This document shows, in pieces, positions 10,681 through 22,200 of a DNA stretch of 64,000 bases. The notes beneath the pieces are model-generated. The model did not search any database, was not told the origin of the DNA, and worked only from the letters and a program-made list of their open reading frames with translations. This DNA comes from Cyathus striatus (taxonomy: Eukaryota > Basidiomycota > Agaricomycetes > Agaricales > Nidulariaceae). Within the stretch, counting starts at the first letter, position 1. Every line of letters begins with the position of its first letter. Location: contig JAOVFP010000004.1 of assembly GCA_025738555.1 (NCBI GenBank), positions 5,208,001-5,272,000 of the forward strand. The letters run 5' to 3'. A program made the position numbers and the translations under genes.

Positions 10681-11008
10681 AATAAATACATGTCATTACA
10701 ATATATGAAACTTACAATTTTCTCCAAGTAAATCTTAATTCGAATTTTTGCGTTTTAATTGATGAGAAATGTTATAATTATTAGTATTATGTCTGGTAAG
10801 CTCAATTGTACAGCAGCAATACCTAATTATACCATGAGTACACTACTATACTTAAATTCATTGGGTATATGAGGGCAAAGATGCAAGAAGAATCTTGATA
10901 ACCCATACATTATACCCTCATCAACCAGTGTTATAGCATAATAATAAGTATTTAATTAATTTTACATAGCTTATTTAGGTTACAATTTATACCGTAAATT
11001 AGTATCTG
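10681..11008. other. AT-rich middle of the GGTAC element
   Basis: About 330 bp, no gene. Short direct and inverted AT-rich words only. Confidence 0.5.
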
Positions 11009-11117
11009 TTGTGCAATATGTACGGTATGCACGGTACATTTACGGTACTAATCAGTACTGCACGGTACATGCACGGTACATCGAGTACCGTTCAGTACCG
11101 TGCGTACCGTCAAAAAC
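11009..11117 (+). repeat. Right GGTAC array, part 2, with terminal inverted repeat
   Basis: GTACGGTATGCACGGTACA units followed by units in the opposite orientation (GTACCGTTCAGTACCGTGCG) and ending GTACCGTCAAAAAC, the inverted complement of the left end at 3850. Confidence 0.75.
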
Positions 11118-11438
11118 TGTCGGCCCGATTTGAATCAGACAAACAGATGATTATCGAAAGTATCCGTGAAACTGACCAGATAATTGACAGGTGGAAGTCG
11201 ATAGAAGTAGAAGTTTGTAGGTGGGAAGTAACTTGACTCCCCAGCGGCAATCGCGGAGGTACTTTTGAGAGCAAGTGAGATTTCTGACACTTGTTTCCGC
11301 GTGGACTTACAGACGATAACGAGAGCACACACGGCCTGTGATGCTCACATTGAAAAATATTCTATAACACCGGTTAATGTTCAGCTCCATGTGCTCGATG
11401 TCGGTGATTAATTGAATGATGGTGCGTAAAGCGACATG

Positions 11439-11445
11439 TATATAT
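11439..11445 (+). promoter_or_regulatory. TATA box of the GNAT gene
   Basis: TATATAT about 51 bp upstream of the ATG at 11496, a usual distance for a short fungal 5' UTR. Confidence 0.5.
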
Positions 11446-11495
11446 GAGGATCCACGGATGCAGTCGTTAACAGACCACCTGAAGATATTTCAACA

Positions 11496-12506
11496 ATGAG
11501 TGACATGTCTGCTTATACTATTGTTCAAATCGCAGATTTAAATGGTGTGTTACTTTAGTCCTGTAGACAGTAATGCTTACATTTCATTCCGCTCTTAGAT
11601 TCAAGAGCTAACGAGGCAATTGAAGTCTTGCTAGACGCATTTAAGGACGGTACGCTTCAATCGCTCAGGGAGTATTCTCCAGTGACATTCTGATATATAA
11701 ATACGTAGATGTCATAGCTAATAGTCTCGTTGGCGGGAGAGAAGAATTGCGTAGAATGACAATGACGACTGTCGTTCGTGCAACTATAGTTGGAGGGCAA
11801 TTATATGTTGCGATCGATCAAGAAACAAATGCTGTGATAGGAACTGCGTGCTGGTTCCCTCCTGGCTCTGATTTCCTCGCCGAGTACACCAGCTTCGTTA
11901 TAAAATTCCTTTAATTTTCTAACTGAAATATTTAGTGAGAAACAGCAACAACAAGGAGCTGGAGAGCTATTTTCCACGCTACAGACCATTGATCCAGATT
12001 TGCATTCATGGTGGATGTCAACAGTAAGTATTGATTCCACTGTTAAATATCATCCTCAAGCTAACGAGAAATATGTTCAGCTTTTACCAAAACTCAGTGG
12101 AGTTACGAATAAGTACCTTGGAAAGAACGCTGAACAGAATTACAAGATGGAGAACTGGACATTGTATTCCTTGTCAGTGGCGCCTAAGTATCAGGGTAAG
12201 GGAATCAGCAGGCTTCTGGTGAAAGTGGGTGAAGACAAGGTGTGTATTAACTTAGACCGTAAAGAAGATAATGATTGTTTATGATTTGAAGGCCGCGGCA
12301 CAAGGCGTCACGACATGCTTCGAAACGGATAATGAGAATAATGTACGGCCCAGTCATATTGCCCGATATATATTACGATCCTGATATGATGTACACCGCA
12401 GATTAAAATTTACAAGCAGCTTGGATATAGGGAAGCAGGGTTTGAATATGTTCCAGGTCCTTCTGGAATGCCAGGATACAATCTCCATGTAATGGCCAAA
12501 GCCTGA
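11496..12506 (+). CDS. GNAT family N-acetyltransferase
   Basis: Transfers an acetyl group from acetyl-CoA to an amine; the substrate is not evident. Seven exons: 11496-11544, 11599-11649, 11709-11883, 11936-12023, 12081-12239, 12292-12342, 12402-12506; all introns are GT-AG, 50-59 nt, and the frame is unbroken (225 residues). The order fits the fungal GNAT group: N-terminal EAIEVLLDAFKDD, then VIGTACWFPPGSDF, a WW pair before LLPKLS, the acetyl-CoA pocket LSVAPKYQGKGISRLLV (Q-x-x-G-x-G/S type loop), then CFETDNENN and the C-terminal YKQLGYREAGFEYVPGP. The position usually Gly or Ala after KGI is Ser, still compatible with CoA binding. This is one of the few fully intact genes in the left half of the window. 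Confidence 0.92.
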
Positions 12507-13110
12507 AGAGGATTAACTTTTATGAAGTAATCCAGAAATATATTACATACACGTTTTCGAAATATATGCAGCTTGATTCTGTAGGAAGGTGAAAATAATG
12601 AGCTATAGCAGTAGATCTTTTGAAACAACTAAATCCATACCCAGTTTCACATGTATATATCTTAAGCACCTCTCACGGGACGACATCATACACCGCAAGA
12701 CTCCACAACAAACTCGCAAGCCAATCATCCAGTGAAATAGAACGTCGATTTAGAGTTGATCGTGTACGAATCACCCCATGGGGGGTCATGCATTCATAAT
12801 TGAAGTGAAGGTAACGGCGAGGTTAGTTGGCAGATCCATGTCGTGAGTTGATGAAACCTGCATGCCATTCGTAAATATTTTCTGATGCGTTGAAATAACT
12901 ACATTATACCAGTCAAATAACTGAACGACGTACATTTGGAAGCTACTCAGGCCGCCAGACGACGAGGTCGAGGTGAAACACGACGTTCTTACGAACGTAT
13001 AACACAAATAATGGCTTGGAATCTACAGGATTCACATCAGTAAAAAATTCAACGCCGATGCCATAGTCGCTCATACTTATTGGTACACGAATGACACCCT
13101 CTGGAGTGCA
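12507..13110. other. No supported gene
   Basis: 3' flank of the GNAT gene and spacer. A palindrome-like CCCCATGGGG occurs near 12775. No coding signal I trust. Confidence 0.45.
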
Positions 13111-13937
13111 CGATGTCATCTAACGGTCAACCAACTCCCGGGACATCGAAGGAAGCAAGATTCTTTCCTGGGTAAGTATCTCCACACTTCCTCACGATGT
13201 CCAGCTTCATCTTTGTTCAAAATTGATTCGCTACTCCTGCAACTGTAGAGATGGTAAGAGTGAGACAACGACTCGATGACGAGGAAGTGAAGTATAAATG
13301 AAACAACCGGACGGAAGCAATACGTAGATTTGATATAGCCGGTGTTTGTACCTATGTACCTACACCCTCCGCAAGCTGCTGCTCCCGGCGGAACATCCAT
13401 GAACCAGACAACGCTGACCATGCCACGTCCAGTGTCCACATCTACGTCTGGCCATACGTTCAGGGCTCCACCTCGTCAGGATCGTCGCGTATTACACCAA
13501 GGGTGGCGGGCTTACTATCAGCTCATAGGGAACACATCGTGGAGGCAGCGAACCATGATGCAGTTCGAACTTCGTATGGGATCACTGGGAGTCAGATGGA
13601 TGGGCAGGGGTACAATGTATTCTTGAATCAGATTAAGGGAGAGTCTGTTAGGAAAACAACGTTGGTATGTTTTCTTTTCATGGATTCTGAAATGCTCTGC
13701 TGACTATTTATAGAGATCCTGAGCGCCAGAAGCATCTCGCACTGGAGGCGATCACTTACTCGTTGTAAGCAACTAGAACTGAAATGCGCATTGTTTTCAT
13801 CTGGAACGCTATCTCAGCGCTCATCACCAGTAGCAGCAAAGGGTGCGGTCCGAGAACCTCTAGTGGAGCATCAGCGGACAGTAGACACACTGCAGGACGA
13901 GGTAGACAATCCCTGCCAACATTCATACAATGAGTAG
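13111..13937 (+). other. Possible degraded gene, unclear exon model
   Basis: Open stretches in register with splice signals: ATG at 13111 (MSSNGQPTPGTSKEARFF), a GTAAGT donor near 13172, then from about 13302 a long frame containing GLLSAHREHIVEAANHD and GYNVFLNQIKGESVRK, a GTATGT donor near 13663, and an open frame to a TAG near 13936 containing PVAAKGAVREPLVEHQRTVD. I could not join them without a frame conflict. I recognise no domain. The part after about 13540 has an inverted relative at 34.7-36.1 kb with conserved splice sites, which argues that a real gene once stood here. Confidence 0.35.
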
Positions 13938-15150
13938 AATGATACTCGTTGTAAGCGACACATCTAGAACACAATCAACTTCTCCGTTCATCTATCATCA
14001 CCTTCATAGAGAACATAGTGGATGCGTCCGCATGATCTATATCGCGCTGTACTACCCGTTGTCGCTTCTCTTTCGTACAGGACATTCGGAATGCTGTTGC
14101 CAATATGAGGGGGTGGATGCAAATCATCAGTACCCGAGGATCTCAAGCCACCAATGGGCCACCGTTACTCCGTGTCCGTTCCTCAACAGTGCGCCACGGT
14201 CTGAGAAGTGGATTGTGGTGTGAATCGTTGCCAGTCCCGCCGTAACGTTACGACAAACCTACTATTTTCCTTGCATGCACGGTGTACCCCGGAGATCTCT
14301 GCCACTTTTACCCCGTGTCCTTCTCAACAAATATGGTGTACAATGGACACAAGTACGTTGCAGGGCATGCAGGGATTCGTGCGCGTGATGTTTTGTATGC
14401 GCCGTACAACCTGCCTTTGGTATACGGAGAACTATTTTTTCCGTCTCCGGGACAACAAATAGACTATGTACGACAACTACGATCCGCGGATAGGTTCGTT
14501 CGCGACGACGAGTTTTTACTTCTGTGTTGATTGTGTCTCGTATCTACTGCTCCCGCTGAAACTCACGGTGGTACGACGATCCCTGCTCCCTATTCCCACT
14601 TTTACTAACGTTCTCTCATCGAAGACTGCGAACAGAACCACAGCTTGGTCCCTGCATCCTCCCCTCATTCCCTCGCAGTCCATCACTGCACCTCATTCAG
14701 TTTCATATCATCCGATCGACACTCTGCCGCCGGTACGAACTACGCGAATGAAGAACACGTACCCACTCCTGAACGTGTGTACGTAGTGCACCGATATGAT
14801 ATCTGACTGTTTAGACTACTCCCGTCAGGAATGAGAATTCGGAAGCAGTCTAGATCCTCCGTTACCCTTCTCCTCCCAAACATATTCATCGTCGCGTCTC
14901 GCCCTCACGTACAGTGTACACATGAGATACTCCGTCTCTCGGGTCCGACAGGGTCTTGATTTCTTCAATGTTCAGGGATAACGGAATGCAAGTCATGTGG
15001 AGGGTCGATGTGTGCGTGATGCGTCGGTGAGGGGGACTAACTATCCGTAGTGGTCTCTTGCTTCTCTGCGAAAGTCTCTTTCGGATCTTGGAATAGCGTT
15101 GCTTCGGGGGCGTCAGTATGCGTTCTAGAACCATCGGTTCTCATAATTAC
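13545..15150 (+). repeat. Dispersed duplicated segment, copy A
   Basis: Matches 34736-36085 in inverted orientation over most of its length. Landmarks shared by both: TATGGGATC...AAGATGGATGGG or a variant, a GTATGTTTTC donor, TCTGAGCGCCAGAAGC, TTACTCGTTGTAAGCA, GGATCTCAAGCCACC, GTTACTCCGTGTCCGTTC, TGTGAATCGTTGC, TATGGTGTACAATGGA, and ATTCATCGTCGCGTCT. In one frame both copies can encode CHFYPV/CHLYPV then MVYNGHKY/MVYNGYNY, so some coding sequence is shared. Divergence is high and gaps are frequent. Confidence 0.7.
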
Positions 15151-15764
15151 TAACAGGCCATTAGAGAAGACCCGTGTCTGGGATAATAGGATAAAAATAG
15201 AGATGATATGTAATTTTGTCGGAATGGGTGTGTTTTGGAATTTTGGAGTTCATGGTGGGTTTCCTCATATTTGCTTTCTCGGTGTGTAAGCTTACACTTG
15301 GCGTTATGGTTCTGTTAGTGTTGCGTGCGGTAGTAGGGGTTTGTCAGGCCATATGTCCATTCTACGTTTCCAACCTTCGAATCCCAAAACAATTACAAAA
15401 GAGCGTATTTGGACCATGTTTGATTTAGTGGACCGCTTAATCCCGGCATGTCAGGAAATCGTAAGTTCGTAACAGTCTACAGGGGCAATGTTCTCGAGAT
15501 TTCTAGGAAGCAGACTCCAGCACCGACGATAACTTCCCTGGTGTCACATGGCCTGCAGGATGTCCAGCTCTTGTCCAGAGGCGCGCCCGCTCTCACACCA
15601 AAGATGAATCATCCATTGTAACTCCGCTCCAGAAAGAAACAGGGTTGTTCCGAATCCGACTCGAAAATAATCTCGATGACGTCCCAGGATGCGTCAGGCT
15701 ATCTTCAGCTTTTCTTCCTCCCTACCCTCCCTACTCCCTCAGTTCCGATGTACGGATTGGAAAG
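15151..15764. other. No supported gene; upstream region of the acetate transporter
   Basis: Pyrimidine-rich toward its right end (CTTCCTCCCTACCCTCC near 15715), a pattern often found upstream of expressed fungal genes. Confidence 0.45.
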
Positions 15765-15771
15765 TATAAAA
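15765..15771 (+). promoter_or_regulatory. TATA box of the ATO/GPR1 gene
   Basis: TATAAAA 133 bp upstream of the ATG and just after a CT-rich tract. Implies a 5' UTR of roughly 100 nt. Confidence 0.6.
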
Positions 15772-15903
15772 CCAGCCTCGATGGTTCGGAATATACTCAT
15801 CCCAGCTCCTACTTCTCCTTTTCATTCTAACGACAAGTAGCCCTTCGCGGCCTAACGACCACCTCATTCCTCCTTTACATCTACACCTGCACATTAGCAT
15901 ATA

Positions 15904-16891
15904 ATGTCTGCTGTTGCTGCTACCGACGCTGCTCAGTACAACGAGAAGGGACGCGGCTTCGGACCCATGGCGCCTGCTGAAGGGTACGGTCCCAGGTCTG
16001 ACGACCCCGTCTCTTACCAGCGATACTTCACTAAGATCGCCAACCCGGGCCCTGCGTATGTTGTCCTTATTCTTTCTTTCCGAACAAGAGCTAACATGGG
16101 ATGACAGTGGAATCCTCTCATTCTCCATGACCACCTTCTTGTGGGCCTTGTACAGCGTGAGCACCCGCGGCGTGCACACCCCCAACGCTATCATCGGTCT
16201 TGCTCTCTTCCTCGGTGGTCTGGTCATGTTCCTCGCTGGCATGTGGGAGTTCCCAAGAGGAAACGTTTGGGGTGCTACCGGTTCGTCTTTCTCCTTCCCA
16301 TCTATTCCTAACTAATACTAATCAATGAACAGTCTTCTCAATCTACTCCGCATTCTGGATGTCCTACTCTCTCGTCCTGCTCCCCGTTGACGGCATCCAA
16401 AACTCCTTCTCGGACGGTCACGAATTCGGACAAGCATACGGATTGTACCTCATCGTGTGGTTCATGATTTCCGTTATCTTCCTGTGCGCCCCTTTCCCCA
16501 CCTTTCGATCTATGAGCTTAACTCTAACAAACGTGTACTTTTATTAGTATCTCCGTAATCCGCCGCAGCATCTCCTTCGCCGTGCTCTTGTTCTTCTGGT
16601 CGCTCACCTACCTCATGTTGGCCATTGGTCAGTTCAGGCCTACACATGCTCGAGGGTGCGTTTTCTTTCCTCCCTTTCGTGATTACGTCTTGGTTGAACT
16701 GATTGGTTATTAATAGACTTAATGATGCTGGAGGTGCATTCTCCTTCGTCACTGCTGTCGTCGGGTTCTACATTGGCTTGAGCCAGCTCATGAACGCTGA
16801 GATGGCCACGCTCTTCCCGATGCCCTTGGGCCATGTTGGACCCCGTGTCCGCGGACCAGCCCCTGTTGGCGCCGGCGCTGCTGCTGTTTAA
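15904..16891 (+). CDS. GPR1/FUN34/YaaH (ATO) family acetate/ammonium transporter
   Basis: Plasma-membrane protein for acetate uptake (Ady2/Ato type in yeasts). Five exons: 15904-16055, 16108-16280, 16333-16483, 16548-16655, 16717-16891; 252 residues, no lesions. A soluble N-terminus of about 45 residues is followed by six predicted helices. Family signatures: ANPGPAGILSFSMTTFL (the N-P-x-P-x-G motif), GLALFLGGLVMFLAGMWEF, RGNVWGATVFSIYSAFW and a last helix ending GLSQLMNAE. The family's usual NPAPLG motif reads NPGPAG here. Introns are 52-64 nt. High GC and frequent C-ending codons compared with neighbours suggest strong expression. Start supported by the context ATAATGTC and the upstream TATA box. 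Confidence 0.96.
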
Positions 16892-19303
16892 ATCCCTTTC
16901 CTCACCCGTGTGCAATTGCAAGGCACTCGGAAAGAAGCGTTTCGGGTTTGTAGCAGTACAAATTCGATTCGGCGTGATTGGAGGCTCGGGTTGCTGAAAT
17001 ATGCTACTCTTCTTCCTGTCTACGAGTTTTTTTCTTCACTCTCATGTTTACTTCATGCTTGTTGTATTATCTTTGTAATATCTAGTACCCTTTCACCTTC
17101 ATCACGACCCCCGCTTATATTCACGAGTTTGTTCACGCCTTTTTAACGGTTTTGGTTTGGTTTGTAACTTTTGCCTAGTGTGTCATGCATAGATGTCCCA
17201 TTTAATACATAATACCTTTGCCGCCCTTTACTTGTTTCGAAAGATGCTCCTATTCGACTGCCTTGAGGCTCTGGAGAAGAGTAACAAGACATTTGTTTAC
17301 ATTTCGAACCTTCTCGAAAGCAACAAGTGGCATGATATTTATATTTCACTCCTACCGAGGTCTATAGCATCTAAGCTTCCATTACAAGAATCAGATTAGA
17401 TTTATAGATGCAGACTTCCAATTCCAATTCCCATAAACAAGTTTCCACGGAGTCTGTTTGGGTGTACTTTGTTCCACTTCCTTCCCCTTCCCCCCTTTTT
17501 ATCATGCCTGCTCTTCCCTTGCCTTACCGGTAAGTATGATGTTAATGACAGAATGGATAAGCTGGATTCAAAGTGGCAAGTGCATTATGATATTATGATG
17601 TGATGATATACTCGTCATTGGACGTCACTGGATGTGCGTCGCCTTTGTCTACGTTGTTGACATTTGTAACTTGTGGGATGGGTGGGGGTTATAGATGTTC
17701 CGATTGCCCAGACTCAGAACGCGGATGAGACTCAGAACTTCCCTTCCAATTCCTTTCTTCTAAATCATCTGAAAAAAACGAGATTTTGATACGTATCAGT
17801 ACCGTATCACGGACATGCACATGAATTTTGTGGGTTCTGGGTGTGCGGATCTTCGTAAGCAGTAGACGGTGCTCCAGCGGAAATGAAGCTTTTTAGTATA
17901 ATTATTGGTATCGTGACTTCTATTTAATATTGTACGGGATATGAGGTGGTCATGAGGTATGAGATGCCGGCGGGAACAAGCGTATGGGTGTCGGGACTCG
18001 GGCGGAGTAACGTGTATCGCCGAGTTGCTAGTGCGAGTGAGTATGAATGTGGAATGAGAGAACGGGGGAGAAAGGAATGGGTGGAAATGCGAAATGGAGA
18101 GGGGAGGAAATGGGGAGAGATGAAGTGCGATGAAAAGTGCATGGAGGGAGCGTGGCTTTATCGTTTGCCGCTCCATGCATTCAGGTCCGGGTTGAGGGTC
18201 GAGGTTCGTTGTAGATTTGTATGAATCATTTGAGCAGCATTTCAGTTGAGGATGCTTTTGGATAAGAGGTCGCCGTTCAGGGAGGATTGTAGATACTTAC
18301 CAGATGAAGTTGGGCGGGAGGAATAGATATCTCCTCGGATGTACTAATCTCACTGTTAGAATAGAATGTAACATTCGAACTGGACTAACTTGAAGTACAA
18401 CATTCCGTACCCTAAGATTTTACTACCCGGTCCTGTCTCCGATATGACATTACTTACGATATGCACATATATATATGAGCTATTAAGAGCATATTTGGAT
18501 TAAGTACTGTGTACCACGTTCCGCCTCGTGGATAACTGGGACAGCCTATGGACAGCCGACGTGAAAGCTTTCAAGGAAGTTCGAAGGACATACGATAGAA
18601 GCGCATAGTTGTGCGGTATATATGACCTTGGCACAGTTGCTGCTGGGATGTAATTGCTTAGAGCAACGACTGCTCAAATCGTTGGGCGCTTCGTTGGCGC
18701 TTTAGCGAAAGGTGGTTGTGTAAATCAAGTGACTCATCCGGCCAATAAGGAAGTTTATTTGACAAAGTCGTGAATAAATAATAAAGTCAAATAGCAACAA
18801 AGGCAGTGCTGAAGCAAGCGACGTCCTCGGAACACTCTTGAGTCTTCGTCGTAGATTCGTACGTACTTCCGCCGCTTGTCACTCAGCGGTGTACGGGTAA
18901 GAAGCGTAGAAGCGTAGCTACTGTATACTATGGACACCGCACAGCAATAGTAGCTGCTGAAACCCGTAGGGAGACCGTTGCGGAGCGCGGTGTCCCTCCT
19001 TCTGACAACTCCAAAGTGGATAAACTACAAGATTGTCACGCAGCACGCTTCTCAAACGCTTCTGTGAATTAATATCTTCATTTTCTCCTCTCGTTTCATT
19101 TGGTGGTTTATATTCACTTCTATCTCCACTGTCCTCTACCACTGAAAGTAAGTCAAGTATTGTCATCTTTATACTGCACCGCTTACTTAAATCAATCAAC
19201 AGCAACAAGGGATACGAGTCTGAAACCATCAAATGTTGATCAAAAGGCCGAGCGAGGGTAATTTGCTGACTACGATAACACCGCCCCCTAACAGCCGACA
19301 AAC
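16892..19303. other. Long gene-free interval
   Basis: The first 300 bp are T-rich 3' UTR-like sequence. Around 17950-18180 the plus strand is purine-rich (GAGAGGGGAGGAAATGGGGAGAG), which creates Ser/Pro/His-rich frames on the minus strand that I do not accept as genes. No family motif, splice chain or repeat pair was found. Confidence 0.5.
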
Positions 19304-19312
19304 TATATAAAA
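19304..19312 (+). promoter_or_regulatory. TATA box of the small YP-rich gene
   Basis: TATATAAAA 350 bp before the ATG at 19661. The intervening 340 bp are C-rich and lack a GT-AG pair I trust, so a long 5' UTR is likely. Confidence 0.55.
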
Positions 19313-19660
19313 CCCCCATCCACGTTCCAAGAACCTCAATAGGCTGGCCTGTTCGAAACCGCATCCATAAACACTTCACGTCTTTCACGTCTCTCACGAC
19401 TTAACGACACGACCCCACACTTTAACCAACTTTGCACCTCGCACTTCCAATCACATTACCCTCTTCTACCAACTGCGCAGCGTCATTTGACCTAGCCTGC
19501 CCAGCAGCGTAACGCATTTTTTCACGTTCATCTCAGCAACTCCAGAGCACGTTTCAACCTCGACGCTCGAATTCGATTCATATAAATTCAATCCGACTTT
19601 CGTACCCACCCCGAATCTCTATTCACTACTTCGTCACCCCACGCAGACACTACAGAAACC

Positions 19661-20002
19661 ATGTCTTACTACCCTGGATCATCTTACTACCCTACCGCAT
19701 ACGCTGGTTCTAACTACGGAATCCCTGTGGCCCGGAGTTACTCATACGACGCACCGATGATGCCCGCGAGGCACTATTACCCTACCACGCCGATGTATGC
19801 GCCCTCCGCCCCGCCTATGATGATGTCGCATCACCGCCCCGCGTACTCCACGTACCCCATGGCGGGCGCCCCAATGTCGTATTATGGCGGAAGCCAACCG
19901 ACGGTTATCATCTCCCGCTCAGGGAGACACCACCACAGGAGCTCAAGTCGTAGCTCAAGTCGTAGCTCGAGCAGACACCGCGGCTTCTTGCACTACCTGT
20001 AA
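19661..20002 (+). CDS. Small Tyr/Pro/Met/Ser-rich protein
   Basis: 113 residues in one exon. I do not recognise a domain. The N-terminal two thirds are rich in Tyr, Pro, Met, Ala and His (for example SYYPGSSYYP and PMMPARHYYPTTPMYAP); then QPTVIISRSGRHHH and a triple SSSR repeat precede the C-terminus RGFLHYL. No signal peptide or membrane segment. Such YP-rich low-complexity proteins with a basic Ser/Arg tail occur in many basidiomycetes, usually unannotated. Support: good start context (AAACCATGTC), a TATA box, a CT-rich leader, strong GC and third-position bias, and a clean 3' end. Confidence 0.8.
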   Translation: MSYYPGSSYYPTAYAGSNYGIPVARSYSYDAPMMPARHYYPTTPMYAPSAPPMMMSHHRPAYSTYPMAGAPMSYYGGSQPTVIISRSGRHHHRSSSRSSSRSSSRHRGFLHYL

Positions 20003-20505
20003 GGAGGTTGCGTTGTGGTCTCCCATCCGTTCGACCCATCGTATAGCTTTTTGATCCTCCAGGCGAGATTATGGCCGCTATTGGCGCCAACGACGTGATC
20101 ATTGTTTCTTGCAAGATTTGTGAATTTGGAATTGAAATGGGGTGGGAGGCGATTTTTATGAGGATTGGATTGTAATTGTATGATTTGTATTTTTTTTTTT
20201 TGGAGGAGATTTTATGCCGATAGGGCTACTTATGATGGAAGGGAGGGAGGGGAGGGAGGAGGGTGGGGAGTTGTATATTAGGTTGATGTATTCATGATTA
20301 CGCGTTGTTTGTTAATGGGATGGTCGTCGGACGACCCGGTTTTCACTGGAACGCTTATTGTGATTTGAGCTCGTTGGAAAAGATGGTAACATGTTTCATG
20401 ATATCTACGAAAAGATGCATTTATGTCGGCAGGGGGGTACTGTTGGTAGGTCCAATCAAACAATCATTTACTAGGCATGCATTATTGGCGTACTAAAGGT
20501 GAACT
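20003..20505. other. 3' flank, no gene
   Basis: Contains a run of T (20190-20200) and a purine-rich GGGAGGGAGGGGAGGGAGG tract near 20240, probably in the 3' UTR or just beyond. Confidence 0.5.
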
Positions 20506-20799
20506 TCCTCGACGAGCGGAAAGCTTTGCCTCCCATTTGAACTCGGCCGCCATACCTGTATTTGTATGATATGTGGTTATCACAAATGTGGAAGTTCTCG
20601 CAGTAGGTACTCGAGTGTTTATTATAGAAGCACTCGAGGAAGAAATACGTAGTTCAAGGCAGATATATGTTGTAAATTATACAAAAGGGATTTAAACACC
20701 CTCCATCGGCCTATGCCAACTCCGATGCCAATTAAAGTTACATACTTAGTGGGGGCGGAAATCCAAGAGCACTTAGTCCAACTTCCAACAACCACCCGC
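20506..20799 (+). repeat. Duplicated upstream region of the coiled-coil/Zn2Cys6 family
   Basis: Matches 33040-33318, the region before the intact family member, over nearly its whole length: CTCCCATTTGAACTCG, CATACCTRTATTTG, GATATGTRGTTATCA, and GCCAACTCCGA followed by GCCAATTAAAGTTA. Carries the presumed promoter of the copy at 20800. Confidence 0.8.
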
Positions 20800-20995
20800 A
20801 TGTCTGAAAACGTGCTCTTATCTGATACCGATTATGAAAAGCTCCTAGTCGAGTTTCGATAATTCGCCGCCAAGTATGAGGAGCAGGAGTTTGCGAGGAA
20901 AACAGAAGAACGTGCGAGGAAAAGGGATGAACTAGTGAGGAAGACATTAGAGTTTGCAGAGGAGAGGTCAGTGTTCATTAGGAGGGCAATAGGGT
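20800..20995 (+). pseudogene. Truncated copy of the coiled-coil/Zn2Cys6 gene
   Basis: Starts MSENVLLSDTDYEKLLVEFR like the gene at 33319 (MSENALSSDTDYDKLLVELR). An in-frame TAA at 20860-20862 replaces the CAA (Gln) of the intact copy. Similarity continues through EFARKTEERARKRDEL and RKTLEFAEERSVFIRRA and stops abruptly near 20995, before the rest of the coiled coil, the introns and the zinc cluster. A dead 5' fragment left by partial duplication. Confidence 0.88.
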
Positions 20996-22200
20996 TGATA
21001 GTTAGCTCATCTCCCGCTCGTATAGATATTAAGACGCAATGCAACTCAACAATCCACAATATGTTGTCACATCTCTTCCACTGAGTAATGATAATACAAG
21101 GTGCTAAGCTTCTATGACAGGGCTCGCTCTGCTGTTACGGTCAGCGCTTCCACATGTAGAACAGTCTATGAATGTATTCAGTCAGACAGACTACACCTTT
21201 CTTCTCCAGAGCTAGAACTTTCTTGTTATCGAAAGTACTATCCTTACGTTTCAAGCTTTTACAAGGTCACTAACCACATACTGTTATACAGTGCCGGACG
21301 GTAAATTTCACCGCAAGCAATTTATTCAAGACAATTCCACTGTACCTACAACGACACTGTAATATGCTATTCACTACATTTATCTCATAATTTTTTCAAT
21401 GGTTAATCACAATCCATCTTCAGCAGCTATGAAGCTCACCTTTTACGTATTGGCAGGTTATATGTGCAGCATACTGTAACTGCACTATGTCACGAAAGTC
21501 CCATTTATCTTGGAAGGCATTAAGCCTTTACACTCATCATAATGTCTCGTAAGATGATTGTAAGACACCAGGTACAAGATGATAAGATAATTTCAACAAC
21601 TTGTAAGATGTTGGCCACCATACAATGCCTTATATTACGGCCCCGTCTAGTATGATGCATATTGAGACTTTGTATTCTTTGGACCATATTGCGATGCCAA
21701 TATAATACCTATATGTCTATGCGAAGCCTTGTAGTATCAGCTTAGCTGCATTGCGGTTCATTTTCATTTGGGCATCATGAGTACGGCTGAGTCATACTAA
21801 AAGTAGTCACACTCACATGAATTAATGATACGTTGACAATTTTGTACGCAATTTGGCTACATAGGTTAATCCGATTCTGGCTCGTTACCTATGGATACCA
21901 TTAACTCAATAGGGGAAATCAAACTTGCCCTCTTGGCAAAACGAAACGATTGGCAGTCGAAACAAAACATCTTCCCACGGAAACAAAAGAAAGGATGCGA
22001 CGTCGTTTCGAGGCGATCTCGTTACGAGCGCACCTAGTCAATGTTGTGTCGGAGCTCGAAGTTGAAGTAAGCGACTGCTTGGCTCACCCGGACTCGGAGG
22101 TGTACGCGTGAACTCCTTGACTCACTCGGAATCAACTCCAATCCCAGATGGAACTCCGCCGGAGCTATCAGTCATTTATTTCAATACGATGTGGGGGGTG
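20996..22200. other. No supported gene
   Basis: 1.2 kb of AT-rich DNA. Contains short dispersed words such as TTTACACTCAT and AAGATG clusters (21540-21610) but no frame, splice chain or paired repeat. Confidence 0.5.

Larger units (their letters stand above)
3850..11117. mobile_element. GGTAC-rich TIR/foldback element, split by a copia insertion
   Basis: The left end begins GTTTTTGACAGTACTGCATG and the right end, read on the other strand, begins GTTTTTGACGGTACGCACGG: imperfect terminal inverted repeats of about 23 bp. Inside both ends are dense arrays of a short motif around GGTAC (TGCATGGTAC on the left, TGCACGGTAC on the right). The copia element at 5031-10402 sits within it; removing that insertion and its 5-bp TSD leaves about 1.9 kb. 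No transposase reading frame is visible, so it would be non-autonomous. I could not find a convincing target-site duplication. The left arm has TG where the right arm has CG, a sign of CpG decay. It could instead be a satellite-like low-complexity tract. Confidence 0.5.

Noticed and set aside
17796..18176. 126-codon minus-strand frame rich in Ser, Pro, His and Leu
   Set aside because: Produced by a purine-rich tract on the plus strand; no start context, splice site or family motif.
18918..19397. 159-codon minus-strand frame
   Set aside because: Antisense to the promoter and leader of the small YP-rich gene; composition is not coding-like and no homologous motif is seen.
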